Below, in pieces: positions 48,833 to 59,259 of a stretch of 64,000 nt of DNA. The translations under genes and the position numbers were made by a program. The notes below the pieces were generated by a model. The model was given only the letters and a program-made list of their open reading frames with translations. It was not told where the DNA came from and did not search any database. This DNA comes from Rhodoferax sp. U2-2l (GTDB lineage: Bacteria > Pseudomonadota > Gammaproteobacteria > Burkholderiales > Burkholderiaceae_C): positions 62,001 through 126,000 of the forward strand of contig NZ_JAJCTH010000001.1 in the NCBI RefSeq assembly GCF_020594515.1, written 5' to 3'. How positions within the stretch are numbered: the stretch's first letter is position 1; every line of letters starts with the position of its first letter.

Positions 48833-49201
48833 ATTTGTGCGCCCGGCCGGGGCACATTGCTGGAAGCAGGACATCGCCGCAAACTCTCGGGTCGCCCAAT
48901 GCAGCAAAAAATGGCAATCGGTGTTGCAGGGGAACACCGCCAATCGCGGCGTTGCGATAGCGATCTTGGTCGTTTTGGCGCGCCAAGGTTCGGGCTCGGC
49001 GCTGCAGTTAAAATACCGTCATCAATATCTGGATAAGAGCGAGAAAGGCACCTGGTTATGACACCGCGAACGGCACGGCATCAATATGAGAAGTAAGGCC
49101 GTAGCCCGCGTGCCTTGAGCACAATGTGCTTTTCATAAACTGTAAAACGCGGACAATTCCGCGTTTTTTTTTGACTCAACCCACCTCAAGCTTTACTCAT
49201 C
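48833..49201 (+). other. Non-coding leader region upstream of thrS
   Basis: 369 nt with no supported protein gene. A TTAAAAT -10-like box (49008-49014) is followed by potential pairings GGCACG/CGTGCC (about 49072-49114), a hairpin AGCAC-AAT-GTGCT (about 49119-49131) and a strong terminator. It may encode a short regulatory RNA or a thrS attenuator leader. No T-box core was recognised. Confidence 0.5.
49145..49172 (+). terminator. Terminator just upstream of thrS
   Basis: AAACGCGG-ACAATT-CCGCGTTT followed by T9. It ends only 29 nt before the thrS ATG, so it must be read through, or must be an attenuator, unless a promoter is hidden downstream. Confidence 0.9.
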
Positions 49202-51115
49202 ATGGTCCAAATTACGCTTCCTGACGGCTCACAACGTGATTACCCTGCCGCGGTGACCGTGGCTGAAGTTGCTGCCTCCATTGGTGCTGGCCTGGCCAAG
49301 GCTGCGCTGGCTGGCAAAGTCAATGGCAAAACGGTGGATACCAGCTTCGTGATGGATTCGGATGCCAAGTTGGCCATCCTCACCGCCAAAGACGCCGAGG
49401 GGCTGGAGGTCATTCGTCACTCCACCGCTCACTTACTGGCCTATGCCGTCAAAGAGTTGTTCCCCAGCGCGCAAGTCACCATCGGCCCGGTGATTGAACA
49501 TGGCTTCTTTTACGACTTTGCGTTCGAGCGCCCATTCACGCTCGACGACCTGGTCGTCATCGAAAAACGCATGACTGAACTGGCCAACAAGGACGAACCC
49601 GTGACCCGCCGCGTGTTGCCGCGCGACGAAGCCGTGGCGTACTTCAAGGGTCTGGGCGAACACTACAAGGCAGAAATCATCGCCAGCATCCCATCCAACG
49701 AAGATGTCAGCCTGTACCGCGAAGGCGCTTTTGAAGACTTGTGTCGTGGCCCGCACGTGCCCAGCACTGGCAAGCTCAAACACTTCAAACTCATGAAAGT
49801 GGCTGGTGCTTACTGGCGCGGCGACCATAAAAACGAGATGTTGCAGCGCATCTACGGCACCGCCTGGGCCACTAAGGACGACTTGGCGCAGCACCTGAAG
49901 ATGCTGGAAGAAGCCGAAAAGCGCGACCACCGCAAACTGGGCCGCGAACTGGACTTGTTCCACATTGACGAGCATTCGCCAGGCACCGTTTTCTGGCATC
50001 CCAAGGGTTGGGCTGTGTGGCAGGCGGTGGAGCAGTACATGCGCCAGGTCTATCGTGACAACGGTTACCAGGAGGTCAAGGGGCCACAGCTCCTTGACAA
50101 GGGCTTGTGGGAAAAAACAGGGCATTGGGACAAGTACCGCGACAACATGTTCACCACTGAGTCGGAAAAACGCGACTACGCCCTCAAACCCATGAACTGC
50201 CCGGGCCACATCCTGATTTTCAAGCAGGGCATCAAGAGCTACCGCGACCTGCCGCTGCGCTACGGCGAATTTGGTCAGTGCCACCGCAACGAACCCACCG
50301 GCGGCCTGCACGGCATCATGCGGGTGCGTGGCTTCACACAAGACGACGGCCACATTTTCTGCACCGAAGACATGATCCTGGATGAGTGCGTGGCCTACAC
50401 CACGCTGCTGCAAAAGGTGTACAAAGACTTTGGCTTCAGCAAAATCATTTACAAGGTGGCCACCCGGCCGGATGCGCGCATTGGCTCGGACGAGTCGTGG
50501 GACAAAGCCGAGCACGCGCTGATCGAGAGTCTGCGCCGCTCAGGTTGTGAGTTTGAAATCTCGCCGGGTGAGGGCGCGTTCTACGGCCCCAAGATCGAAT
50601 ACACCTTGAAAGACGCCATTGGCCGCCAATGGCAATGCGGCACGATTCAGGTTGACTTCTTCATGACCGAGCGGCTGGATGCGGAATACGTCGGGGAAGA
50701 CGGTGCCCGCCATCGCCCGGTGATGCTGCACCGCGCCATTGTGGGCAGCCTGGAGCGCTTCATCGGTATCCTGATCGAAGAAACCGCTGGTGCCCTGCCA
50801 ACTTGGCTGGCGCCGACCCAGGTGATGGTGCTCAACATCACCGATGCACAGGCAGAATACGCCCAAAACGTGGTTAAAACGCTGCAAAATCAAGGGTTTA
50901 GGGTGCAGTCAGACCTTCGCAACGAGAAAATCACGTATAAAATACGCGAGCATTCGATGCAAAAAGTGCCGTATCTGGTCGTAATTGGCGACAAAGAGAT
51001 GGCGTCTGGTGCCGTCGCGGTGCGCGCCCGAGGTGGTCAAGACCTTGGAGTGATGTCTCTGGATGATTTCTCGCAGAAATTGTCAGCAGATGTTGCTCGC
51101 AAATCTAACACTTAA
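49202..51115 (+). CDS. thrS: Threonyl-tRNA synthetase
   Basis: Charges tRNA-Thr. 637 residues: TGS domain ([28 protein letters not shown]), editing domain with [16 protein letters not shown] and the zinc-site SAD region, class II catalytic core ([11 protein letters not shown], motif 2 [21 protein letters not shown]) and the anticodon-binding C-terminus. Full length. First gene of the thrS-infC-rpmI-rplT-pheST operon. Start ATG at 49202 without an obvious ribosome binding site. Confidence 0.98.
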   Translation: MVQITLPDGSQRDYPAAVTVAEVAASIGAGLAKAALAGKVNGKTVDTSFVMDSDAKLAILTAKDAEGLEVIRHSTAHLLAYAVKELFPSAQVTIGPVIEHGFFYDFAFERPFTLDDLVVIEKRMTELANKDEPVTRRVLPRDEAVAYFKGLGEHYKAEIIASIPSNEDVSLYREGAFEDLCRGPHVPSTGKLKHFKLMKVAGAYWRGDHKNEMLQRIYGTAWATKDDLAQHLKMLEEAEKRDHRKLGRELDLFHIDEHSPGTVFWHPKGWAVWQAVEQYMRQVYRDNGYQEVKGPQLLDKGLWEKTGHWDKYRDNMFTTESEKRDYALKPMNCPGHILIFKQGIKSYRDLPLRYGEFGQCHRNEPTGGLHGIMRVRGFTQDDGHIFCTEDMILDECVAYTTLLQKVYKDFGFSKIIYKVATRPDARIGSDESWDKAEHALIESLRRSGCEFEISPGEGAFYGPKIEYTLKDAIGRQWQCGTIQVDFFMTERLDAEYVGEDGARHRPVMLHRAIVGSLERFIGILIEETAGALPTWLAPTQVMVLNITDAQAEYAQNVVKTLQNQGFRVQSDLRNEKITYKIREHSMQKVPYLVVIGDKEMASGAVAVRARGGQDLGVMSLDDFSQKLSADVARKSNT

Positions 51116-51200
51116 GTTGCTGGAAAAAAGCCAGTTCACCGGCGTGTGTTGTGCGGTTATCGCTACTGTTGTAGTAGCAGTTATTGTGAAGGATTAAGCC

Positions 51201-51794
51201 ATCGCTACCGAATTTCGTGATCGCCGTCAGCGCGAAGAACGCAAACACCGATTAAATCGGGAAATCATGGTGCCAGAAGTTCGCCTTTCTGGTGTGGACA
51301 ACGAGCCGCTTGGTGTCGTCAGCCTGATGGAGGCGTTGCGCATGGCCGGCGATCTGGATGTGGATTTGGTGGAGATTGCGGCCACGGCCACGCCGCCGGT
51401 CTGCCGTCTGATGGATTACGGTAAGTTCAAGTACCAGGAACAGAAGAAGGCTGCTGAGGCCAAAGCCAAGCAGACCGTGATCGAAATCAAAGAGATCAAG
51501 TTTCGCCCTGGTACCGATGATGGTGACTACAACATCAAGATGCGCAATATCAAGCGCTTTTTGGCCGAAGGTGACAAGTGCAAGATCACGCTGCGTTTTC
51601 GGGGTCGTGAAATCACCCACCAAGAGCTGGGCATGGCTTTGTTGAACCGGATTCGTGATGAGTTGGGTGACTTGATTTTGGTGGAGCAGTTCCCCAAACT
51701 TGAAGGTCGCCAGATGATTATGATGATTGCGCCGGGTCGCAAGAAGCAGGTTGCCAAGCCGGTCGCAGCTGATAGTGCTGCCGTCGCAGCTTGA
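51201..51794 (+). CDS. infC: Translation initiation factor IF-3 (ATC start)
   Basis: 197 residues if begun at the rare codon ATC at 51201, giving [46 protein letters not shown] is 7 nt upstream. The first ATG (51267) would remove the conserved N-terminal tail, so ATC is preferred. Non-canonical starts allow IF-3 to repress its own translation, as with AUU in E. coli. Contains the linker and C-domain patterns ([23 protein letters not shown]). Confidence 0.93.
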   Translation: MATEFRDRRQREERKHRLNREIMVPEVRLSGVDNEPLGVVSLMEALRMAGDLDVDLVEIAATATPPVCRLMDYGKFKYQEQKKAAEAKAKQTVIEIKEIKFRPGTDDGDYNIKMRNIKRFLAEGDKCKITLRFRGREITHQELGMALLNRIRDELGDLILVEQFPKLEGRQMIMMIAPGRKKQVAKPVAADSAAVAA

Positions 51795-52011
51795 AAGAAT
51801 CGGGTGCCCTCAGTGGGCATCAGGCAGGATTTAAAACCGGATTCGGTGGTCTGAAAATGACTGCTGGTTCTTGTTTTGAAGGTGGTGGGTGAGAGCTCAT
51901 TGCCAAAATTGAGTTGGATTGATGCCAACTCTTTAAAAGTGGCTCGGGGCCAACAAGGCTGCACACCCAGTGCAGACGCCTCACGAGCACAATGTAAAAA
52001 GGAGCATGAAA

Positions 52012-52215
52012 ATGCCCAAAATGAAGACCAAGAGCGCGGCGAAGAAACGCTTCCGCGTCCGTCCAGGTGGCACCGTCAAGCGCGGTCAAGCCTTCAAACG
52101 TCACATTCTGACCAAGAAGACCACCAAAAATAAACGCCATTTGCGTGGTGCAACCGCTGTTCATGAGACCGATATGGGTCGCATGGCACAGATGTTGCCC
52201 GGCCGTGGTCTTTAA
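52012..52215 (+). CDS. rpmI: Large ribosomal subunit protein bL35
   Basis: 67 basic residues from [25 protein letters not shown], with AAGGAG about 9 nt upstream. Always paired with rplT. A hairpin (GTGCCC/GGGCAT, about 51804-51820) lies in the infC-rpmI spacer. Confidence 0.96.
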   Translation: MPKMKTKSAAKKRFRVRPGGTVKRGQAFKRHILTKKTTKNKRHLRGATAVHETDMGRMAQMLPGRGL

Positions 52216-52240
52216 TTAACGACGAACAAGGAGTAATCAC

Positions 52241-52600
52241 ATGCCTCGCGTCAAACGTGGTGTAACGGCTCACGCCCGCCACAAAAAAGTTCTGGCCCTT
52301 GCAAAAGGCTTCCGCGGTCGTCGTGGTAATGTTTTTCGGGTCGCCAAAGAAGCGGTCATGAAAGCTGGGCAATATGCCTACCGTGACCGTCGTACCAAAA
52401 AACGTGTCTTCCGTCAGTTGTGGATTGCCCGTATCAATGCCGCTGCCCGTCAGTGTGGCATGACCTACAGCCAGTTCGCCAACGGTCTGAAGAAAGCCTG
52501 TATCGAGATCGACCGCAAGGTGCTGAGCGATATCGCCGTGCATGACATGGCAGCGTTTGCTGGTATCGTGGCCCAAGTCAAGGCCAAGCTGGCAGCTTGA
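52241..52600 (+). CDS. rplT: Large ribosomal subunit protein bL20
   Basis: 119 residues, [30 protein letters not shown], the standard bL20 sequence that nucleates 50S assembly. AAGGAG upstream. bL20 often represses rpmI-rplT translation. Confidence 0.98.
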   Translation: MPRVKRGVTAHARHKKVLALAKGFRGRRGNVFRVAKEAVMKAGQYAYRDRRTKKRVFRQLWIARINAAARQCGMTYSQFANGLKKACIEIDRKVLSDIAVHDMAAFAGIVAQVKAKLAA

Positions 52601-52610
52601 GTGCTGACTG

Positions 52611-52633
52611 TTCGCTATTTTTAGTATAGCGAA
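52611..52633 (+). repeat. 8-bp hairpin downstream of rplT
   Basis: TTCGCTAT and ATAGCGAA pair perfectly with a 7-nt loop, just after the rplT stop. It may be a processing or stabilising element. Confidence 0.5.
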
Positions 52634-52648
52634 TCGCTACCATTGATG

Positions 52649-52682
52649 AGGGCTAGCGCTTGCAAAAGCACTAGCCCTTTTT
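52649..52682 (+). terminator. Terminator/attenuator before pheS
   Basis: AGGGCTAG-c-GCTT pairs with AAGC-a-CTAGCCCT around a short loop, followed by T5. It lies between rplT and pheS and could attenuate pheST, but no Phe-rich leader peptide is visible. Confidence 0.75.
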
Positions 52683-52731
52683 CCTTGACTCTGTGTCGCC
52701 TGGCCACTTACTGACTTCATCCCCATTTTTT

Positions 52732-53808
52732 ATGAACGACTTGACTACCGTTGTTGACAGTGCCGTTGCGGCGTTTGCGGCTGTGAATACGCCTGCCGAC
52801 CTTGAGAACGCCAAGGCCCAGTACCTGGGCAAGTCGGGGCGCATCACCGACATGATGAAGGGCATGGCTGCACTGCCCGTGGAGGAAAAAAAGACCCGTG
52901 GCGCGGCCATCAACCTGGCCAAGCAAGCCATTGAAGCGGCTTTGAATGCCCGCCGTCAAGCCCTGGCCGATGCCGAGTTGCAGGCGCAGTTGCAGGCCGA
53001 AGCGCTGGATGTCACGTTGCCTGGCCGCCAGCGCGGGCAGGGCGGTTTACACCCGGTGTCGCTGACGCTGGAGCGTATTGAGGCCATTTTTGGCTCGATG
53101 GGTTTCGAAGTGGCGCAGGGCCCCGAGATCGAGTCCGACTGGTTCAATTTCACCGCACTCAACACGCCCGAAGACCACCCTGCGCGTTCCATGCACGACA
53201 CCTTTTATGTTGAAGGTGGTTCTGAGGCCGCGCCCAATCTGCTGCGGACGCACACCAGCCCGATGCAGATTCGCCACGCGGTGCAGCATGTCAAAAAACA
53301 CCGTCTGGCGGCAGAAGGCAGCGTCACAGCAGGCGACTTTTTCTCGGGCGCCATGCCTGAAATCCGCGTCATTGCGCCCGGGCGCACCTATCGTGTGGAC
53401 AGCGATGCCACCCATTCACCCATGTTTCACCAGTGTGAAGGCTTGTGGGTGGGCGAGGCCATCAGTTTCAAGGATCTGAAGTTTGTCTTCACCGATTTTT
53501 GCCGCACTTTTTTTGAAAACAAAGACTTGGTGTTGCGTTTTCGGCCGAGCTTTTTCCCGTTCACCGAACCCAGCGCCGAGATCGACATCCAGTTTCCCAG
53601 TGGCCCGTTGGCCGGTCGCTGGCTGGAAGTGGCGGGCAGCGGCCAGGTGCACCCCAATGTGATTCGCAACATGGGCCTGGACCCGGAGCGCTACATCGGC
53701 TTTGCCTTTGGCATGGGGCCGGACCGGTTGACCATGCTGCGTTATGGCGTGAACGATTTGCGCCTGTTTTTTGACGGCGACATCCGCTTTTTGTCGCAGT
53801 TCCGCTAA
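52732..53808 (+). CDS. pheS: Phenylalanyl-tRNA synthetase alpha subunit
   Basis: 358 residues from [18 protein letters not shown]; 13 extra upstream codons are rejected. N-terminal coiled coil, then the class II catalytic core ([81 protein letters not shown]). Forms the alpha2beta2 enzyme with PheT. Confidence 0.98.
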   Translation: MNDLTTVVDSAVAAFAAVNTPADLENAKAQYLGKSGRITDMMKGMAALPVEEKKTRGAAINLAKQAIEAALNARRQALADAELQAQLQAEALDVTLPGRQRGQGGLHPVSLTLERIEAIFGSMGFEVAQGPEIESDWFNFTALNTPEDHPARSMHDTFYVEGGSEAAPNLLRTHTSPMQIRHAVQHVKKHRLAAEGSVTAGDFFSGAMPEIRVIAPGRTYRVDSDATHSPMFHQCEGLWVGEAISFKDLKFVFTDFCRTFFENKDLVLRFRPSFFPFTEPSAEIDIQFPSGPLAGRWLEVAGSGQVHPNVIRNMGLDPERYIGFAFGMGPDRLTMLRYGVNDLRLFFDGDIRFLSQFR

Positions 53809-53848
53809 TCAAATTTCACTCCCGTCGCTTGCTCGCTAAAGACTATTT

Positions 53849-56281
53849 ATGCAATTCCCTGAATCCTGGTTGCGCGAATTTTGCAACCCACCCTTGAGCA
53901 CCAGCCAACTCGCTGACACCTTGACCATGGCGGGTTTGGAGGTGGAAGAACGCCAGCCTGTGGCGCCGCCGTTTCATGGCATTGTGGTGGGTGAGATCAA
54001 GGACGCCATCCAGCACCCCAATGCCGATCGACTGCGCGTGTGCCAGGTGGATGTGGGCGGACCTGATCTGCTGACCATCGTGTGTGGTGCGCCCAATGCC
54101 CGTGTGGGTATCAAGGTGCCCTGCGCCATGGTTGGGGCCGAATTGCCGCCGGGTGAGGACGGAAAGCCGTTTTTGATCAAGGTCGGCAAGCTGCGCGGTG
54201 TCGAGAGTTTTGGCATGCTGTGCTCGGCGCGCGAGCTCAAATTGTCCGAAGACCATGGCGGCTTGCTGGAACTGGCCTCGGATGCGCCGGTTGGGCAGGA
54301 CATTCGCCAGCACCTGAACCTGGACGACACGCTGTTCACCCTCAAGCTCACGCCCAATCTGGCGCACTGCCTGAGTGTGTACGGCGTGGCGCGTGAACTG
54401 TCTGCGTTGACCGGTGCGCCGCTGCAAAAGCCGGTGTTTGCCGCAGCACCCGTCACCCACGCCGACGTGTTGCCGGTCAAGGTCAGCGCGCCGGACCTGT
54501 GCGGCCGCTTTTCCGGGCGTATTGTTCGTGGCGTCAACCCCAAAGCCGCCACACCCGCCTGGATGGTGGACCGTCTGGCGCGTTGTGGCCAGCGCAGTGT
54601 GACGGCGTTGGTGGACATCTCCAACTATGTGATGTTTGAATTCGGCCGCCCGTCCCATATTTTTGACCTCGACAAGATTCATGGCGGCCTGGAGGTGCGT
54701 TGGGGTCAAGCTGGTGAGTCGCTCAAGCTGCTCAACGGCAACACCGTCACGGTGGACGCCCAGGTGGGTGTGATTGCCGATGCAGCGCAGGTCGAGTCGC
54801 TGGCCGGCATCATGGGCGGTGACGCCACTGCGGTGTCAGACGATACGCAAAACGTCTATGTCGAGGCCGCTTTCTGGTGGCCCAAGGCGATTGCCGGACG
54901 TTCACGCCGGTTCAACTTTGCCACCGATGCCGGTCACCGGTTTGAGCGCGGGGTCGACCCTGAACTGACGGTGGCGCATCTTGAGCGCATCACCCAGCTG
55001 ATTGTGGACATCTGCGGCACGCCGCAAACCAGCTGCGGCCCCATCGATGACCAGCGCGTGGCGATGCCCCAGCCCGCCGTGGTCACCCTGCGTGTGGCGC
55101 GTGCGGCCAAGGTGCTGGGCATGCCGCTCACCCAGGCGCAGTGCGCCCAGGCGCTCACCGGACTGGGCTTGCCGGTGGTGGAGGGCGATGGGGTGTTGTC
55201 GGTCACCGCACCGTCGTACCGTTTTGACATCCAGATTGAAGAAGACCTGATCGAAGAAGTGGCGCGGGTGGTGGGTTACGACAACCTGCCCGCTACACCG
55301 CCGCAAGCCCCCATCACCGCCAAGATTCGTCCGGAAGCTCGGCGCGGCGAGTTTGCCGTGCGCCGCGCCGTGGCGGCCCTGGGTTACCAGGAAACCATCA
55401 ACTTCAGTTTTGTGGACGAGCGCTGGGAACATGAGCTGGCGGGCAACCCGGCGCCCATCAAGCTGTTGAACCCGATTGCCAGCCAGATGAGTGTGATGCG
55501 CTCGTCCTTGTTGGGCTCATTGCTACAGGTTTTGAAGTTCAACCAGGATCGCAAGGCGCAACGCGTGCGCGTGTTTGAGCTGGGCCGGGTGTTCCTGCGT
55601 GACGATGCGGTCGCCAGTTCCGACACAACGGTCCAAGGCTTCAACCAGCCGATGCGGTTGGCGGGCTTGGCCGTGGGTGCCTGTGATGAGCCTGAGTGGG
55701 GCGTGAAAGAGCGCGCGGTTGATTTCTTTGATGTCAAGGGTGATCTGGAGGCCCTGCTGGCCCCAGTCCAGGCGACTTTTGTGGCGGCCACCCATCCGGC
55801 CATGCACCCGGGGCGTTGCGCCAAGGTGGTGGTGCAGGGTGTGGATGTGGGTTTTGTGGGTGAATTGCATCCCAAATGGCGCCAGTCCTATGAGCTGAAC
55901 CAGGCGCCGATTTTGTTCGAGGTGGACCTGGACGCGGTGCTGGCCCGTGAGGTGCCGCGCTTCAAGACGGTGCCCAAGTTCCAGGCGGTGGAACGCGACA
56001 TTGCGGTGCTGGTCGACGAACGTGTCACACACGATGCCTTGATGGCCGCCATCTGGGCTGCCCCGGTGGATGGCGTGCTGCGCGATGCCCTGCTGTTTGA
56101 CATCTATCGTCCCAAAGTACCGGCAACGGGTGCGGCACCCGCAGCAGAGAAAAGCATGGCGGTGCGCCTGACGCTCAATACGCGGGATGAGTCGGCTCTG
56201 ACCGAGGCGCAGATCGAGTCAGCCGTGGCGGCCGTGGTGGCCACGCTGGCCGAGAAAATTGGTGCCCGCCAACGCACCTGA
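53849..56281 (+). CDS. pheT: Phenylalanyl-tRNA synthetase beta subunit
   Basis: 810 residues, full length: N-terminal tRNA-binding (EMAP-like) domain ([26 protein letters not shown]), B3/4 editing domain, B5 domain ([28 protein letters not shown]), and the C-terminal FDX-ACB anticodon domain (FPRF-like [25 protein letters not shown]). Follows pheS after 40 nt. Confidence 0.98.
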   Translation: MQFPESWLREFCNPPLSTSQLADTLTMAGLEVEERQPVAPPFHGIVVGEIKDAIQHPNADRLRVCQVDVGGPDLLTIVCGAPNARVGIKVPCAMVGAELPPGEDGKPFLIKVGKLRGVESFGMLCSARELKLSEDHGGLLELASDAPVGQDIRQHLNLDDTLFTLKLTPNLAHCLSVYGVARELSALTGAPLQKPVFAAAPVTHADVLPVKVSAPDLCGRFSGRIVRGVNPKAATPAWMVDRLARCGQRSVTALVDISNYVMFEFGRPSHIFDLDKIHGGLEVRWGQAGESLKLLNGNTVTVDAQVGVIADAAQVESLAGIMGGDATAVSDDTQNVYVEAAFWWPKAIAGRSRRFNFATDAGHRFERGVDPELTVAHLERITQLIVDICGTPQTSCGPIDDQRVAMPQPAVVTLRVARAAKVLGMPLTQAQCAQALTGLGLPVVEGDGVLSVTAPSYRFDIQIEEDLIEEVARVVGYDNLPATPPQAPITAKIRPEARRGEFAVRRAVAALGYQETINFSFVDERWEHELAGNPAPIKLLNPIASQMSVMRSSLLGSLLQVLKFNQDRKAQRVRVFELGRVFLRDDAVASSDTTVQGFNQPMRLAGLAVGACDEPEWGVKERAVDFFDVKGDLEALLAPVQATFVAATHPAMHPGRCAKVVVQGVDVGFVGELHPKWRQSYELNQAPILFEVDLDAVLAREVPRFKTVPKFQAVERDIAVLVDERVTHDALMAAIWAAPVDGVLRDALLFDIYRPKVPATGAAPAAEKSMAVRLTLNTRDESALTEAQIESAVAAVVATLAEKIGARQRT

Positions 56282-56318
56282 GCGGATGCAAAATAGCCCC
56301 TTACATAAAAGAGCCCTC

Positions 56319-56660
56319 ATGGACATCACCGTCGAATCGTTAGAGACCCCCGCGTTGACCAAAGCCCAGCTTGCCGAATTGCTTTTCGAGCAAATTGGCC
56401 TGAACAAGCGCGAGTCCAAGGACATGATTGACGCCTTCTTTGATCTGGTCTCTCAAAGTCTGGTGGATGGGGATGACGTCAAAATCACCGGTTTTGGCAA
56501 CTTCCAGATCCGCACCAAGGCCCCCCGACCCGGGCGCAACCCGCGCACTGGCGAGGCGATTCCGATCGAGGCGCGCCGCGTGGTGACCTTCCATGCCAGC
56601 CAAAAGCTCAAGGAACAAATCCAGGAGCAGGGGTTTTCATCGCCGCGAATGCTGCCCTGA
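56319..56660 (+). CDS. ihfA: Integration host factor subunit alpha
   Basis: 113 residues from [37 protein letters not shown]; earlier in-frame codons overlap pheT. DNA-bending HU/IHF family with [26 protein letters not shown], including the Pro that intercalates in the bend. It is the partner for the IHF-like site found upstream of opgG. Standard placement after pheT. Confidence 0.97.
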   Translation: MDITVESLETPALTKAQLAELLFEQIGLNKRESKDMIDAFFDLVSQSLVDGDDVKITGFGNFQIRTKAPRPGRNPRTGEAIPIEARRVVTFHASQKLKEQIQEQGFSSPRMLP

Positions 56661-56754
56661 GGCAGCCATCTGCCGTGTGGATGCACAGCCTGCTTTACAG
56701 GCACCAGTGACTTAGAGTAATCTGCAAGCTTTTGCAGTTATTTCATTGATTTCA

Positions 56755-57204
56755 ATGGAGAATTCTCTCCCCATCATCCCCGCCAAACGCTACTTCACCA
56801 TCGGTGAGGTGGGCGATTTGTGTGGCGTCAAGCCGCACGTACTTCGGTATTGGGAGCAAGAATTCACGCAACTGCGCCCGATGAAGCGCCGTGGCAACCG
56901 CCGCTACTACCAGCACCATGAGGTGCTGATGATCCGCCGCATCCGCGATTTGCTGTACGACCAAGGCTTCACCATCAGCGGTGCGCGCAACAAAATGCAG
57001 GAACTGTTGCAGCACGAGCGCGACAAATCCCGCCATGGCGAAGTGCTGCTGGAAGGGGTCGAAGTCATCGAGGTCAGCAACTCGCAATTTGGAGACTTCG
57101 AAGATTCGTCGCTTGCTCCTGAGTTGGCGTCAACGGCGGATGCCTGGCAACAGGTGCGTCGCGAACTCGGTGAAATTCGTGAGCTTCTGGCCGATAATTG
57201 GTAA
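56755..57204 (+). CDS. MerR-family transcriptional regulator
   Basis: 149 residues from the ATG at 56755; a TTG three codons earlier is the alternative. N-terminal winged HTH (RYFTIGEVGDLCGVKPHVLRYWEQEFTQLRPMKRRGNRRYY) followed by a short helical dimerisation region. No Cys-rich effector domain is visible, so this is the small MerR-like protein that regularly follows ihfA in Proteobacteria. Its target is unknown. Confidence 0.93.
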   Translation: MENSLPIIPAKRYFTIGEVGDLCGVKPHVLRYWEQEFTQLRPMKRRGNRRYYQHHEVLMIRRIRDLLYDQGFTISGARNKMQELLQHERDKSRHGEVLLEGVEVIEVSNSQFGDFEDSSLAPELASTADAWQQVRRELGEIRELLADNW

Positions 57205-57223
57205 GAAGCGCCTGGGCAGACGT

Positions 57224-57229
57224 TATAAT
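57224..57229 (+). promoter_or_regulatory. -10 box of tRNA-Pro
   Basis: Perfect TATAAT 9 nt upstream of the tRNA. A TTGGTA at 57198-57203 is a weak -35 with a 20-nt spacer. Confidence 0.6.
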
Positions 57230-57238
57230 TTATGGCTT

Positions 57239-57315
57239 CGGTGTGTGGCGCAGCCTGGTAGCGCACTTGCATGGGGTGCAAGGGGTCGAAGGTTCGAATC
57301 CTTTCACACCGACCA
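57239..57315 (+). tRNA. tRNA-Pro(GGG)
   Basis: 77 nt with acceptor CGGTGTG/CACACCG, anticodon loop ATGGGGT (anticodon GGG) on stem CTTGC/GCAAG, and encoded CCA. It marks the boundary between the core translation operon and accessory DNA. Confidence 0.96.
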
Positions 57316-57323
57316 ATAAAATC

Positions 57324-57358
57324 AAGGACTTAGCTTAGAAATGAGCTAAGTCCTTTTT
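57324..57358 (+). terminator. Terminator of tRNA-Pro
   Basis: A 12-bp stem AAGGACTTAGCT/AGCTAAGTCCTT with an 8-nt loop and a T-run. Confidence 0.93.
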
Positions 57359-57779
57359 CTTTTTCGCGTTCTATGAGCCCCATTGTGTGCACGGTTGCCA
57401 TTGCTGATGCCCTGGTCAACAACCTCGACCCAGTCGTTGCGCTGCAAACTTGGGATCGCTCTCATTGTGACAACGGTGGCTGAGGCCAACGCTTCAATCT
57501 CTGGCTGTCTGAAGATGACCCGCAGCCTTATAACTCCTGGGGTAGCGGCACTGCGATGACCGTGACCCACGCTCGCATGAGTTTTCAGTGCAGTTGCGTG
57601 GCTTTGACACGACCTAGTCAGGTACCCAAGACCGGCGTGGCATCGTTGATTGCGCTGTGCAGGGCGCTGTTGCGCAAGTTAGTGCGCGATGGGCTGGTGG
57701 TGGTTGGTGAGGTGAAGCTGCGCGGCACCATCGAGCTGATGTTCAACTCTTTGCGGATGACCGATCAGGATCGTCGGGC
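57359..57779. other. Gene-remnant region downstream of tRNA-Pro
   Basis: 421 nt without an intact gene. One + strand frame (57556-57801) has a protein-like end, ALLRKLVRDGLVVVGEVKLRG and IELMFNSLRMTDQDRR, but no recognisable domain or start signal. It looks like the tail of a disrupted gene. Confidence 0.4.
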
Positions 57780-58451
57780 TCAGTCAAGGAGCGTCTGTTG
57801 AACTGGCAACTCAGTCCCCGCCATCAGTCGATCCGAAGGGTAAGGGCGCATGAAATCCAGGCTGTCTTGCGGTTTGGCACGTAACCAGTGGTCGTAACTG
57901 TCTGGCGGCAAGATCACCACCATGCGCTTCTCATCGACAGGCTTGTGAAACTGGCACATCAGTGCATGGCCATCGGCATTGATTGTCAGCATGGTGAAGC
58001 TGTGCAGCAGCCCTTTGGGTGACTTCCAGGCTGACCACAGCCCGGCAATGCCCAAAGGGTCACCATTGACACTGGACACCCGGGTGGCGATGGCTTTGCC
58101 ACTGCGCCAATCAGGCTCAAAGATCGCTTCGACCGGGATGATGCAGTGCTGGGCATGCTTCCAGGCGTCTCGGAAACTGGGCTTGACCGCCATCGTCTCG
58201 CTGCGGGCATTGAAGGTCTGGCGGCCAATCTTGGTGTCGGTCGCCCAGTGGGGTATCAGACCGAATACACCTGACAGGGCTTCGCGTTCCGGCACCGCTT
58301 CATCACCGACATCAGCTTCTTTGGGTCTGCGAATAAAGGACGTGGCATAACTCGGCCAGACATCCAGATTGCCCGGATCAGCAGGTGGCTCGACGCCGAA
58401 GTGGCGGATATACCGTTCACGCTCTTTGACGGCTTGATAGTGGCTACACAC
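57780..58451 (-). CDS. SOS response-associated peptidase family (SRAP, HMCES/YedK-like)
   Basis: 223 residues. SRAP proteins crosslink through Cys2 to abasic sites in single-stranded DNA. Here Cys2 (MCSHYQAVKE rather than the usual MCGR), Asn81 and Arg83 in FNARSET, Glu112 (IFEPDW) and His169 (QFHKP) line up with the YedK active site. The N-terminus differs enough to mark a separate subgroup. Encoded 9 nt downstream of the flavin reductase-like gene, on the same strand. Its position in a region with an SOS box fits a DNA-repair role. Confidence 0.9.
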   Translation of the reverse strand: MCSHYQAVKERERYIRHFGVEPPADPGNLDVWPSYATSFIRRPKEADVGDEAVPEREALSGVFGLIPHWATDTKIGRQTFNARSETMAVKPSFRDAWKHAQHCIIPVEAIFEPDWRSGKAIATRVSSVNGDPLGIAGLWSAWKSPKGLLHSFTMLTINADGHALMCQFHKPVDEKRMVVILPPDSYDHWLRAKPQDSLDFMRPYPSDRLMAGTELPVQQTLLD

Positions 58452-58460
58452 CGCGATCTC

Positions 58461-59036
58461 CTACCCTTGTACCGACTCACCAATGGCAAAAAACTGGCCC
58501 CCAGCGACATGGTGAAGGGTACGCAAATCATCCGGTGCTGATTCAAACTGCCAGTGCCCGTCACGAAAAACACGATCATCCGCCCAGGCGGCAACCACTT
58601 CACCGATGAACAAGTCATAGGTCTGCTCGTTGTGGGGTTCCGGAACCCATTTGCAGATCAGCCAACCGACACAGCCAGCCACCAGCGGAACCGTGCTGCC
58701 CGGTGCCGTGAACAACTCAACACCGTGCTTGGACAGTTTGTCTGGCACCTCGCGGGCACTGTCAGTCCCGACACCAACCGTCAACGCCGCCAGGGCCTTG
58801 GGTGGCAGTTGTAGGGCGAACTCGCCGCTGGCCACCAGCAATTCGCGGGTGAAGGTGGATTTGTCCAGCACCACCGTGACTTTGGGTGTCTGACCGTAAT
58901 CGAGCACACAGGCCCAGGCTGCGGCCATCACATTGGAGATGCCCCCGTGGCTGGCGGACACCAACACCGTGGGGCCATGGTTAAGCAGACGATAGGACTT
59001 GTCCAAGGGGACGGCAGAAAAGTGTTTGGGTGGCAT
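58461..59036 (-). CDS. Flavin reductase family (FMN-binding split barrel) protein
   Basis: 191 residues with the split-barrel pattern LLNHGPTVLVSASHGGISNVMAAAWACVLDYGQTPKVTVVLDKSTFTRELLVASGEFALQLPP (cited in two conserved blocks: HGPTVLVSASH and KSTFTRELLVASGEFALQLP). Likely binds FMN and acts as a flavin reductase or unknown flavoprotein. Probably co-transcribed with the SRAP gene. No clear partner oxygenase nearby. Confidence 0.85.
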   Translation of the reverse strand: MPPKHFSAVPLDKSYRLLNHGPTVLVSASHGGISNVMAAAWACVLDYGQTPKVTVVLDKSTFTRELLVASGEFALQLPPKALAALTVGVGTDSAREVPDKLSKHGVELFTAPGSTVPLVAGCVGWLICKWVPEPHNEQTYDLFIGEVVAAWADDRVFRDGHWQFESAPDDLRTLHHVAGGQFFAIGESVQG

Positions 59037-59239
59037 GGTTGTTTGGCTTCAATGTATCAAGGTGACAGAGAGGCGGCAGACATCGTAGCGCAGCCCTTGT
59101 CCCCAATAAGTGGGCCCAACCCTGTGGACAAGAGACTGAACAAGTCGGCAAACCCTTACCAGTACTGGGCTGGCGGGCTGTGCTTAATTTTTAGGCAAAG
59201 CACCTGTCGGGCGCTACTGTTACCGCAGGGATTGAAATA

Positions 59240-59259
59240 TACTGTTTAAATGCACAGTA
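59240..59259. promoter_or_regulatory. LexA (SOS) box
   Basis: TACTGTTTAAATGCACAGTA matches the E. coli-type consensus TACTGT-N8-ACAGTA in both half-sites. It overlaps the ATG of the truncated umuD at 59250. It should place the downstream genes under LexA control. Confidence 0.88.
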
